A stretch of 64,000 nt of DNA from Litoditis marina. Taxonomy: Eukaryota; Nematoda; Chromadorea; Rhabditida; Rhabditidae. The notes under the pieces were generated by a model. It saw only the letters and a program-made list of their open reading frames with translations, made no database searches and was not told the DNA's origin. Location of the stretch: assembly GCA_964036275.1 (NCBI GenBank), contig OZ038437.1, forward strand, positions 18,334,859 through 18,398,858, read 5' to 3'. The position numbers and the translations under genes are program-made. Of this stretch, positions 1 to 10,580 are shown piece by piece. Positions within the stretch are counted from its first letter, which is position 1, and each line of letters opens with the position of its first letter.

Positions 1-1572
1 ACAACGATCGACACTTCAATGGGGTTCTGATAAATAAACATAGTAAGGTCAGTTACAAGTGCTTTTCCGAAAAATATTTCTCGGCCGCCGCAAGAGAACT
101 CGGAATAGTTTTGTTCTTGCTGTGTTTCAAGTATTTTGAACCGGCACGAATAGTGAAAAACTGTGCACGATGACTAGTTTTCGGTATTGGAAAGCTAATC
201 TTTTCCTGTGTACCTCGAGTACGTGAACGATTGAACGTGAAAAAGTCAATCGCATTTAGACCACATTGTCCGGTTACTATTTTGTGTATCATAACTAAAT
301 CGGTTGTATTTCTTCTAGATTCCAATGATATCAATTTTAATTTCCTGTTTCTAAATGAAGAGCTGGGAATAGTGCAATATTTGTAGCCACCAAGCCGGAA
401 GAACAATTTTCTGGTGAAATTGTTCTGAACTGATTCAATTTTCTTTACGAATCCTCTATCTGAATTGAACACCGTTGTTCCGAACTCAACCATTGGACGA
501 ATATAGGTTTTGTACGCTTTAATCCAAATACTTTCTTTATTGGTTTTCAATACCTTGAAAAGATTGTAAGTTCTATATTTCGCTAGCTGTACAATATGTC
601 GCACATGATCTTGCAAGGAAAGACTGCTATTTAACAAGAAACCCAGATCTCTAACTTTTTCAGTGACTTGCTTCAGAACTGCTCCGTTCAATGTATAGTT
701 TTGCTTTGGGTTGTTGTAGCCCAGATGCATAACTTGCGATTTTTCTACTGATAGTGGTAACCCCCAATCTACAGACCACTTATACATTCTATCTAAACAA
801 CTTTGCAGCTCTTTGCTAGACTCTCCAAGTTTGAACGACTTATAAACTTTCGTATCGTCTGCGAAAACCTTGCATTTAACACTCGAATCTGCAAGTGTGT
901 TAGGTAATTCGCACGTGAAAATGTTAAACAGAACAGGAGAAAGCGCACTTCCTTGAGGAACACCACTAGTTATTTTGCGATTCGAAGAAAAACTTGAGTT
1001 TACTCTGACTGCAAAAGTGCGATTCGTTAAGTATTCTTTCACCCATGCTATAATCATTCTGTGAAATCCAAGTTTCTCCATTTTAAGAACTAGCAATTTA
1101 TGTGAAACTCTATCGAACGCTTTAGAAAAGTCGAAATATACCACATCAACGCATTCTTTCTTATCGAGGGATAAAGTCCATTCATTGAGACATTCTAACA
1201 TCTGTGTTTCTACAGATTTACCCTTTCTAAAACCGTGTTGATGGGGAGATATGATATCATTTGAGTTCAAGTGCATAATCATCTCACGTTTCAAAATCTT
1301 TTCGAAAAGTCGCGCGAATATTGACGTAATGCTAACTGGTCTGTAGTTTAGAGGGTTTGACAAAGGGGGTTTCTTAGGTAGAGGAGTTACAAGAGAATGT
1401 TTCCATCGTTCCGGTACCTCCCCTCTCCACAAGCTAAGATTAAATATATATTCTAGAGGGCCACAAATTTCGACAGATAACTTTTTAATATACTTAAATG
1501 GAATTCCATCCGGTGTTTGTGAGTAGGACATTGGCCACGTACGCAAAAGTTTTTCGATTAGAACTCTATCAA
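1..1572 (-). mobile_element. 5'-truncated non-LTR retrotransposon (CR1/jockey-like LINE), 3' part
   Basis: A minus-strand LINE whose reverse transcriptase ORF fills 53-1572. Its upstream end stops abruptly at about 1572, where the repeat that also begins at 40767 and 61536 takes over, so this is a 5'-truncated insertion or a later breakpoint. The endonuclease domain is absent. The 3' end continues beyond the left edge of the window, so the tail and target-site duplication cannot be seen. Confidence 0.85.
53..1572 (-). CDS. LINE reverse transcriptase, N-terminally truncated
   Basis: About 505 residues of non-LTR reverse transcriptase read without a stop and ending at 53. Visible landmarks in order: an LNYRPVSIT-type finger motif, HGFRKGKSVETQ, the catalytic aspartate in FDFSKAFDRV, the SGVPQGSALSPVLF motif, and the FADD box (about 851-866, second catalytic pair). 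A thumb and C-terminal region follows. This set is typical of CR1/jockey-clade LINEs that copy themselves at nicked target DNA. No start codon belongs to the ORF: its upstream end runs into the neighbouring repeat. The endonuclease is missing, so it is not autonomous. The long open frame suggests a fairly recent insertion. Confidence 0.9.
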
Positions 1573-2060
1573 AATGCAATACTGAACAAAACAAGTGTGG
1601 TAATGTGCAATAATGGAGAATGATAGGTGTTGTGAATTGGTGGCCTCGTGAAACGATTTCTTATCGCAGTTATTCGATAATCTGTTATCAGTGTGTAAAC
1701 ACGCGGCTTATCATCGCAGAGTCGGGTTGGAGCAGTTATGAAGAAAGTTTTCAGCATATTTCAAGAATAATCGATGTGTTAGAAATATTTAATGGAACAT
1801 ATGATGTCAAATACACTGGGAACTTTCTTCTTACTTTCGTCACGCTGCAAGGTGTTTATGAAAATGGCAAAATATACTGTATCTTCTCTAATAGGACTAT
1901 TACACGTAATCGTAACATTGTTAGCAATGTTGAATGTACAGTTTGCCTTTTTTGTATCTTTCTGACCTCGCAGAAGAGATTGCCTAAAATGATTGAGATA
2001 GTAAATCTACTTAATTCGAAGAAATGCTTATATTTATTTGTCTCTAAAACAAAAAGCCGA
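1573..2060. repeat. Unit-boundary repeat, copy 1
   Basis: Shares blocks with 40767-41500, 48385-49440 and 61536-62420: the GCAATACTGAAC motif, then GATAGGTGT, a block with GATAATCTGTTATCA-like sequence, and at 1960-2045 a block with AGAGATTGCCTAAAATGATT. The next block of the unit reappears only at about 14885, so 2061-14884 looks like inserted DNA within this unit. No gene is supported here; short ORFs on both strands are diverged repeat sequence. Confidence 0.6.
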
Positions 2061-2476
2061 ACGTGACATAAATACCACAAACTTGGGGCTTATATACAGG
2101 TTACAAAAATGGTGAACTCAATTACCTCAATCCAGCTAGAATCTCAGTTTATTTATTAACCAACATTTTATACCCAAGTGGGGAAGTGGCTGGTGCCGCT
2201 TCCCAGCTGTAATTCTCCGCCTATCCAGCTTTCACAAACGGCCGTGTCAGTCAACATTATCACACCCTTTTCTCAAAAATTCCTCACCCAATTCTTTTTT
2301 TTTGAAAATGAGAAGCATCAAAACACAACGCAGACCCGCTACGAAACTACACAATCACGATCAATCTGCGCTATAATAAAAAAATCGTCTCGAGGTTAAT
2401 TTTTTGTGGTTTATAAAAGGATTGTTTCGATCATCAATAACAACCGTTATGATCACACGAACAAGGACATCGCAAG
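2061..2476. other. Flank between unit repeat and LTR element, no gene
   Basis: About 415 bp between the unit repeat and the 5' LTR. It has no coding signal and no clear match elsewhere in the window. With 14311-14884 it may belong to an older insertion into which the LTR element jumped. Confidence 0.4.
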
Positions 2477-2835
2477 TGCCAACAGTTTGGCACTGTTATA
2501 TTTATGGTACCCTCATTACGTGACCCGGCCATTACAAGTACCCTTTCCATTTACCCTTCTTTCTTAATACAAATCTCTAACTAGTTCGCCAGACCTTCTG
2601 CTAATTCCCAATAAGCATTATGTATAGTAAATCGATGATGACTAATAGATCTGTTACAGGGTCCGCCTCCAGCTGTGAGCGAGGAGAAAGGATTCCCCAT
2701 GCGACTGAGTCAGGGACGGCGGCTCACATTTTGTTACTTTGTTTTATGATTCCATTTCTTGAATGAACGTATATCTTTTCGGTTTTCTGTTTCCATTTAC
2801 AGTGCGTGTCACTACTGACCCGCACACACATCTTT
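2477..2835 (+). repeat. 5' LTR
   Basis: Starts TGCCAACAGTTTGG and ends ...ACACATCTTT. It aligns without gaps to 13952-14310 with three mismatches seen by eye: TTTGG/TATGG, CTTAATAC/CTAAATAC and ATGATTCC/ATGACTCC. The identity may extend 6 bp further left (CGCAAG in both flanks), so the exact left edge is uncertain. Confidence 0.85.
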
Positions 2836-2852
2836 GGTAGCAGCTCTGGTAA
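2835..2852 (+). promoter_or_regulatory. Candidate primer-binding site
   Basis: TGGTAGCAGCTCTGGTAA follows the 5' LTR directly. It begins with TGG, as expected for a site complementary to a tRNA 3' CCA end. Which tRNA is used was not identified. Confidence 0.5.
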
Positions 2853-4312
2853 CTTTCCCACCGACCATTTCTAGTTTCTCTTTAATTTCCCACCCACCCA
2901 CCCTCTCTTAAGTTTTACATCTCTCTTTTATTGAATAAGTCAACCTGTCTTGGTTCTAGTTTTGTTTGTGTCCCTTTGCGGCGCCTTACTACCACATGTT
3001 GCGTTTTCCTGTAATGCCGTCCACGCAATTTGTGGGGTGCCCTGAGAAAACTTGGTTTGACACTAGTTGCGCAGTGAGCTGCGGTAAGAGGTTACGTCCC
3101 TTTCGGCCCCGTTTGTTGTTCCCTCCCGCTGGTGTGTTGTTAGGTGGGGTCGCCCCACCAGAGGACGTTGAGAGGCCTCTCCGCTTTTTGAGTTTTCTTG
3201 ATAGTTTCTCTGCACTATGGCGCCATTTAGTACTTTGAATACGATAGGTCAACTCACTAAGCTCCTCGAATTTTCGCCGTTGCAGCGGTGGAGGTGGAAC
3301 TTTTGGGTGGTTTTGCTGATCAGTTGTTGTGGTTAACGGTGGTATATGGTTGAGGAAAGGCGACCAATTGTAGTGATTATCCAAGTTTTCTCTCAGATTT
3401 GTGTTTCTCGATTGTGTGTCTCGTTATCGGCGTCGCCGACGGCCGTTCTGTCCCTGTGAGGCAGCTTAAGAAAATTGAAAGAAAGCGTTGAACTACAGTG
3501 AATCGATGAGAATTCGACGTGTGCAAATATGTTAATACGTGTACCAAAACGTGTCCCAATTTCAATTCTTGTGTTCGTTTTGTGATGTGTCTGGTCCGGC
3601 AACGACTGACTTTTGCCCTTTTGTGGCAACTCGATCAAAACCTTTGTTTATAGTGAGAAGAGCGCAATAATAAGGCTGTTTTCTGAAAAGAACACCGTGA
3701 TTCCTCGCGTTTACTTTCTTTGCTGTGCATCTGTTCTATATCACCAGCAGATATATTTGGTGTAGACAGAATTTGTTGGTTCCACCGTTTTCTTTGCCTC
3801 AGACAACCATGCTTGCTTTTTCAAATTGCAAAACAAGAAAAGTACATGCGAAGCGCTCCGTGATCGTCTAATCTCTCACTCCTTTTCCCTCTCTCGCACC
3901 CGTTTTTTTGTTACAACCGCGCGCGCAACATTCTATACAGTACTATCGCGGCTCTTTATCAAAAACATCGGCCCGCTGAGAGCAGATAATCATGGGAACA
4001 TTTTAGATAAATGGAATGACGCAACATTTTTGCGGAGATCGAAAGATACGTTAACTTGAGCACGCCCCTCATAGCTCCTGAGCCCTCATTCCTTCACAGC
4101 GGATCAAGACAGATAGGCAGCTCTTTCTTGGTCTATTTTGAGTTTCATAGTTTACTGACAAACTAGCCTTAACTCTCTTTTCTCTTGTTGACGTTGACAA
4201 TCCAATTGAATTGTAAGTCCAGATAGCTATTGTATTCAGTGTTGTGTCTCTTGTACACTCGATAGTGTGTGTACGAGGGGTTATCCTGCCTTTGCCGGGA
4301 CTTATCAATACT
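2853..4312 (+). other. Retroelement leader
   Basis: About 1.46 kb between primer-binding site and gag start, with no convincing reading frame. It is T-rich near 2860-2960 and GC-rich near 3100-3300. It presumably holds packaging signals; none could be identified. Confidence 0.5.
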
Positions 4313-5761
4313 ATGGCTATGAGAAGATCCAACTCAGATCTAGATATGGCGCAGGTGGCAGCCGCCGGTTTGACATTACCGCGTTTATTCACTACCATGC
4401 AGGACATTGCAACTGCAAAGGGTAAGCACCTAAAACAGCTGCGTGATGCTGCCATTTCTAGCTTCCGAAACCAAAGCGCGGCAATTGAGCATTTCGGCGC
4501 TGCTAATAAAAATGACACCAATACTCTACGCGACCAGGTGCAAACTCAGATAAACGATGCATTGGCGAACATAGCGCAGCGGGTAGACAATGCTCCCCAA
4601 GTCAATGTATTCGGTCCCTTAGTCGGCCACCAATCATCACCTCTTTCTACATATACTGGCAAAACCGGGGCAGACTTTCGCACATGGTTGAGGCGTTTCG
4701 AGGATGTGTTGGCAATTGCTGATCCTCAAATGACTGATGAGGACAAAAAGAAAACATTGTTAGCATTCTTAGACCAATCTGCCCGTGATAGAGCAGAAGA
4801 ACTATTGACAGCGGCCACCACGTACGACCAATTGAAGGATGGACTGCGTGCGGCATTCGACGACCCTCAGCGCAAGGAGATCGCAAGACAACAGCTGCGC
4901 CAACTCCGTCAGAAACAAGGTGAGTCAATTGAAGATTACAGTAACCGGATCAAATCATTAGCGCGTCTTGCTACAGTAGGCCAAGCCCGCGCTATCACTG
5001 AGGAAAAAGCCCAGGAGGCATTCATTGAGGGTTTGAACTTTGACATTCGTTTTCATGTCAAAGCAGCTTCACCTAACACTTTCCAAGATGCTGTTAATCG
5101 TGCGTTACATTTTGAAAACTTGCTTGGTGAGGTAACTCGCTCGGGAACGATAACGCCAGCCAACACTGAAATGTCTCAGGCCCTCGTAAATTTGTTACAG
5201 AACCTTAATGTTAATAAGGGTTCGCATGACAGTTATCCTTCACGCCAGCCTAATAGAGGCGAAGGTAACGCTAACCAGCAGTACAATAATCAGCAGAACG
5301 CGCAGCCTGCATTTGCCGGGCCTAACCAAAACCAACAAAGGGGTAGACAGGGAGGCAACAACTATCGCAAGAAACAACAACAACGTTCTCAAAACGGGAC
5401 TAGTGAGCGCACATCAATGGGTGACATTAAGTGCTATCGTTGTGGCTACGTAGGTCATTATCAAATGTATTGCCCATTCGATAACGTTCCTAACAACTTG
5501 GCTCCTCCTAACCAACAGCGTCAGCCTAACCAGCAAAACAGTAACCAAAGACAATACAATCCATTTCAGCAACACACCCAGTCGACTACAATGGTAGTTG
5601 AGCCACAACCTTCCGACATGCAGCTAGAAATGGAGAAACTGGTGGCACACAATCTGGCTGTCGAGGAACAATTGGCCTCCCAGAAACGAAGAGTCGAAGC
5701 ACTGCTGGAAAGAAACAACGAGCTGACTGCGGACGAGACAACAACAGAGCGGAGCTCGAAG
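4313..5761 (+). CDS. gag: Gag capsid/nucleocapsid polyprotein
   Basis: The first in-frame ATG is at 4313; earlier in-frame codons lack an ATG. The roughly 480 residues comprise an N-terminal helical segment, a capsid-like region around 4660-5120 (TWLRRF, a helical block, and RQKQGESIEDYSNRI, typical of retrotransposon Gag), and a Gln/Asn-rich linker. A CCHC zinc knuckle follows (CYRCGYVGHYQMYC, about 5431-5472), then a second Gln/Asn-rich stretch, then a leucine/glutamate-rich coiled coil (5616-5730). Gag would form the particle and bind the RNA. The frame does not stop at its end: it continues into hydrophobic, envelope-like sequence across a perfect splice donor at 5762. Confidence 0.88.
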
Positions 5762-5767
5762 GTAAGT
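5759..5767 (+). promoter_or_regulatory. Consensus splice donor at the gag/env boundary
   Basis: AAG|GTAAGT lies exactly where Gag-like sequence ends and hydrophobic sequence begins. Gag codons end in phase 0 at 5761. Pyrimidine-rich acceptors stand before the protease at 7821-7830 (CTTCTCTCAG) and 7961-7971 (GTTTTTCACAG). Splicing to either would remove most of env, but in this copy neither keeps the protease frame exactly. Confidence 0.5.
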
Positions 5768-7830
5768 ATTAACAGTTTTACTCCACTTGTACTCATTGCT
5801 TGCCTGTCTTTTCTTCCATTCTCTGAAGCATCTTCGCTAGGCTCGGTTACTCTTTCTGCCAGTACACTCGTTGTTGAAATTTGCCTCGCCATCTTTGCCG
5901 TGTTGCTTTTGCTGCCTTTCATTGGACATCTGTTCACCAGTCTTGTCTTTGTTATCAACTGGTCTAAAATCAGACTCACCCAGTTTTCGCAAACAAGCAA
6001 ACATGCTACTGTTTTGTCTCTTTATGGCAGCTTTATCACAACTTTTCTGATGTTTATTGTGTGTTGCGCAACTCTCTCGCACGCTCAGAGCCCTCTTATT
6101 TGCCACAAACGCGCAGTAACCACATTTTGGACAATTCCTACTCATTACAATTGCTCAACATTCGATGTACCAGTGTCTTCAAAAGCGGTTCCTCTTTCTC
6201 TGAACATTTGGCGCCCCAATACTTTGCAATATGAAACCAAAGCCCAAGTCTGTCGTATTGTAACCCAAACAACGCGCTTTTCGGTCTCGTTCTTTGGTGC
6301 ACGTGATTTCTCTACTCACACTCAACATCATACTGTAACTGCGGAGGAACGAGGAATGTCAATTGATGACAACTCATAACAGGTGCAGCTTTGGCGAACT
6401 GTCTCTTATTGGCGCTGTATCTCGCACGTCTAACCCTCATGTAATCAATTGGCCGTCTGCCCCGTTCCATTGTTGCTCCGACCATATAGTTTCCTCTACC
6501 AATTGTGTTCTTCATGACGTAACTATTCATGCAAATCACGCCCAAGCTTTTCCCGAATCTCCAGTAGGGGACCTCTCTGCCTGCAATTACATGGATGTGT
6601 TTTGCAACCTCAAAGACGGGGCAGCAATAATTTGGAAACCCCAAAAATCGGAACAATGTCCGTTTATTCTCTTTTCGAAAATGCAAGGTACTAAAATAGG
6701 GAATGTTTGGTTAAGCGATTCAAAAGAATTCGCACTTTCGTGGCATAACAACGCACCTTCGTTTGACAATTGTGGACATTCGCTAAAACCTACTGATCAG
6801 GGTTACGCAATTACGGCCTTCGCCCGTAATAAACGAGATACTTCAAACAATTTGGTTGGTTTCGCATCCTCTAACCAATTGTCTTCTCAACTCTTGGCTC
6901 TCGGAGATTCTCTACAACTCTCTATTTCAAAATTGTTCGCACATTCAATTCGTTCTTTATGTAACATGATTAACACAGTAGCTGAAACTACTGTGGCTTC
7001 AATTGCTTCCAGCCCAACAGTTGCGATGAGACAAATAATGAACAGAAGCGATATCGTGTCTCGATACCTAGGAAATGATGTAGTCAGCACCAAGGTATGT
7101 TCTCCGATTTCATCCAACATGTACACATTCACTACATTTAATGGAACTTGTTTTTCTAAACCAAGAATTGATGTGCATTTACCTGATAATACCACTTGGC
7201 ACGCATTCTTTGATCCTACAACTCTGGTCCTAGATAATAGAGCAACACCAATCGATTGTTCTTCAAGTATTCCGGTCTATACATTTATTGATCAGACGCC
7301 ACTATTGATAGATTCAAAGTCGGGCAGGGTTGCTCAGTTAAGTAGGGACGTGATTAGAACATGGAGAGCTGGTAGCAACCAAACCTTTTCTCCACGCCTA
7401 CCTCTCACAATTTTCCATAACCTAGTGATTACAAACCTCTCGGAGTTAGCGCCACATTTCCACTTTTCAGAACTGTGGTCCACCATTGAAGGCGCATCGG
7501 TGTCTTTGGCAAATGAAGTAGACCACGACACAAGCACTTCCGTAGACGCACACCACATGGAATTTCCTCAGATCCCAACGCTGTGGGGCTTGGTGTTCGG
7601 AGATGTCACTCCTTTCAAGGTATGGAACTTTTTGTGTTGCCTTTTCATTTCGTTTACGGTGCTCCAAAACTTAGCAGTCTTGTATATGAAAATCCAATGG
7701 CCCTTACTTTTCGCCCGCTTAAATGGTCTTAGACGTGTCCGGGCAAATACCACGGTAGACCAAACAGTGTCCCTTAGAGGCAACTTATCAACACTCACTG
7801 ATAGTAATCTGGCTGACCCTCTTCTCTCAG
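5762..7830 (+). pseudogene. Envelope-like glycoprotein region, frameshifted
   Basis: Continuous with gag to a stop at 6379; the same protein then continues in another frame from about 6363, so one frameshift is present. Visible features: a hydrophobic leader (5780-5835), two further hydrophobic segments (5860-5960, 6020-6080), the second ending like a signal-peptide cleavage site, then a Cys-rich ectodomain with N-glycosylation sequons. A furin-type RNKR site lies at 6825-6836, a Ser/Leu-rich stretch follows, and a membrane anchor at about 7620-7685 precedes a basic tail. This layout is that of a class I-like or rhabdo/chu-like viral envelope protein captured by a retroelement; the family could not be decided. 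It sits upstream of protease and runs into it in frame. Confidence 0.6.
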
Positions 7831-8378
7831 GCAATGAAATAGAGCTAATTCCCCGACCGCTAGTTAGGAGTAAAACTACCTCCCGCCCGGCATCCTTGTA
7901 CGAATGGCCCCCCGCGGTAAATCTAGCAGAGGTTAACGTTTCGAATGCTCCTGGTAGCGGGTTTTTCACAGCCCACGTTCCGGTCAAAGCCAATGGCGTA
8001 CACATGTTGGCCCTGGTCGACACAGGAGCCGGGTTTACGGTGACAAGTAAGAATAAATGCGACCTATTAGGAATAACGCGGTTGGATACTTCCGAGACTA
8101 CCGCAGCAGTAGGACTCGGGGGTTTCCCACTCAACATTGCCGGCTCAAAACAGGTCGATTTTCAAATAGGGTCCCAAAATCTGAAACATCTAGTTCACTT
8201 CACGGACAATCAGTGTACCCCAGACCGCAAAGGAGCATATGACATCATTTTCGGTAATGATTTCCTCGCCAGACTTCCAAAAATCGTCATCAATTACGAC
8301 GATCGTACCATCGATTTTGGGGACAACAAATTACCTCTTGGCAGGACCGCCGGCGTGAATGCGTTTCTGAGCGACTAA
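7831..8378 (+). CDS. Retroviral-type aspartic protease (first copy)
   Basis: The same frame as the envelope-like tail continues into a protease domain. The catalytic motif LVDTGAGFT is at about 8014-8040. A GLGGFPL-type flap region follows, and the second signature IIFGNDFL is near 8243-8266. It would cut the polyprotein during particle maturation. The frame ends at 8378; related coding sequence resumes one frame over at about 8373, so a one-base change has broken the junction to the RT linker. All three copies share this break, so it preceded the triplication. Confidence 0.8.
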
Positions 8379-8658
8379 AGTAGCCATCAGAGTTTCCGAA
8401 AATACACGCATTCCGCCCAATTCTGAAAGCTTTGTCAACTGTTTTGCAGATAACGCCATGATGGAAAACACGGATCTGGTGCTAATCTCACAAGCAGTCA
8501 AACTAGCAGAAAACAGTTTGATTGTGGCCCCAGCCATAATAAATAGCAAAAACGTTCGTCTATTGATCGCTAACCCTACTAACGAACACAAAACTCTTTA
8601 CAAAGGAATGCGAGCATCTACTGCAACTCCCTCTATTGAAAGTGATGGGTATATTTAG
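8373..8658 (+). pseudogene. Protease-RT linker segment, out of frame
   Basis: A roughly 95-codon open stretch in a third frame links protease to RT, with the low-complexity character common in Ty3-type linkers. It stops at 8658, where the frame read by the RT opens at ATGGGTATATTTAGC. The same stretch recurs at 10221-10506 and 12069-12354. It is evidence for two single-base frame breaks per repeat unit. Confidence 0.5.
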
Positions 8659-8732
8659 CATTAATGACCCCTCCGGACCTTCGCTCCGGCTGAACTACAC
8701 TCATTGTACAATTGAAGACGATTTTACTGCAG

Positions 8733-10580
8733 TCTCAACTCTTGGCTCTCGGAGATTCTCTACAACTCTCTATTTCAAAATTGTTCGCACATTCAATTCG
8801 TTCTTTATGTAACATGATTAACACAGTAGCTGAAACTACTGTGGCTTCAATTGCTTCCAGCCCAACAGTTGCGATGAGACAAATAATGAACAGAAGCGAT
8901 ATCGTGTCTCGATACCTAGGAAATGATGTAGTCAGCACCAAGGTATGTTCTCCGATTTCATCCAACATGTACACATTCACTACATTTAATGGAACTTGTT
9001 TTTCTAAACCAAGAATTGATGTGCATTTACCTGATAATACCACTTGGCACGCATTCTTTGATCCTACAACTCTGGTCCTAGATAATAGAGCAACACCAAT
9101 CGATTGTTCTTCAAGTATTCCGGTCTATACATTTATTGATCAGACGCCACTATTGATAGATTCAAAGTCGGGCAGGGTTGCTCAGTTAAGTAGGGACGTG
9201 ATTAGAACATGGAGAGCTGGTAGCAACCAAACCTTTTCTCCACGCCTACCTCTCACAATTTTCCATAACCTAGTGATTACAAACCTCTCGGAGTTAGCGC
9301 CACATTTCCACTTTTCAGAACTGTGGTCCACCATTGAAGGCGCATCGGTGTCTTTGGCAAATGAAGTAGACCACGACACAAGCACTTCCGTAGACGCACA
9401 CCACATGGAATTTCCTCAGATCCCAACGCTGTGGGGCTTGGTGTTCGGAGATGTCACTCCTTTCAAGGTATGGAACTTTTTGTGTTGCCTTTTCATTTCG
9501 TTTACGGTGCTCCAAAACTTAGCAGTCTTGTATATGAAAATCCAATGGCCCTTACTTTTCGCCCGCTTAAATGGTCTTAGACGTGTCCGGGCAAATACCA
9601 CGGTAGACCAAACAGTGTCCCTTAGAGGCAACTTATCAACACTCACTGATAGTAATCTGGCTGACCCTCTTCTCTCAGGCAATGAAATAGAGCTAATTCC
9701 CCGACCGCTAGTTAGGAGTAAAACTACCTCCCGCCCGGCATCCTTGTACGAATGGCCCCCCGCGGTAAATCTAGCAGAGGTTAACGTTTCGAATGCTCCT
9801 GGTAGCGGGTTTTTCACAGCCCACGTTCCGGTCAAAGCCAATGGCGTACACATGTTGGCCCTGGTCGACACAGGAGCCGGGTTTACGGTGACAAGTAAGA
9901 ATAAATGCGACCTATTAGGAATAACGCGGTTGGATACTTCCGAGACTACCGCAGCAGTAGGACTCGGGGGTTTCCCACTCAACATTGCCGGCTCAAAACA
10001 GGTCGATTTTCAAATAGGGTCCCAAAATCTGAAACATCTAGTTCACTTCACGGACAATCAGTGTACCCCAGACCGCAAAGGAGCATATGACATCATTTTC
10101 GGTAATGATTTCCTCGCCAGACTTCCAAAAATCGTCATCAATTACGACGATCGTACCATCGATTTTGGGGACAACAAATTACCTCTTGGCAGGACCGCCG
10201 GCGTGAATGCGTTTCTGAGCGACTAAAGTAGCCATCAGAGTTTCCGAAAATACACGCATTCCGCCCAATTCTGAAAGCTTTGTCAACTGTTTTGCAGATA
10301 ACGCCATGATGGAAAACACGGATCTGGTGCTAATCTCACAAGCAGTCAAACTAGCAGAAAACAGTTTGATTGTGGCCCCAGCCATAATAAATAGCAAAAA
10401 CGTTCGTCTATTGATCGCTAACCCTACTAACGAACACAAAACTCTTTACAAAGGAATGCGAGCATCTACTGCAACTCCCTCTATTGAAAATGATGGGTAT
10501 ATTTAGCATTAATGACCCCTCCGGACCTTCGCTCCGGCTGAACTACACTCATTGTACAATTGAAGACGATTTTACTGCAG
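8733..10580 (+). repeat. Tandem unit 2 (1848 bp), with env C-terminus and protease ORF
   Basis: Second copy. It contains an open frame 8712-10226 that starts across the junction without an ATG of its own and carries the membrane anchor and a complete second protease domain (LVDTGAG and IIFGNDFL motifs). No in-frame connection to gag or RT exists, so expression would need readthrough or frameshifting. Confidence 0.95.

Larger units (their letters stand above)
6885..8732 (+). repeat. Tandem unit 1 (1848 bp)
   Basis: First of three head-to-tail copies with exact period 1848. It covers the C-terminal half of the envelope-like region, the protease and the linker. It differs from units 2 and 3 by G at 8642 (A at 10490 and 12338). 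Junctions join ...ACTGCAG to TCTCAACTC with only TC shared, so there is no long homology at the breakpoints. Confidence 0.95.

Noticed and set aside
3393..3638. Minus-strand ORFs in the retroelement leader
   Set aside because: Short, overlapping in two frames, no motif, no counterpart elsewhere.
7568..8137. 189-codon antisense ORF, repeated at 9416 and 11264
   Set aside because: It lies opposite the env/protease frame and repeats only because the DNA unit repeats; no domain or start context.
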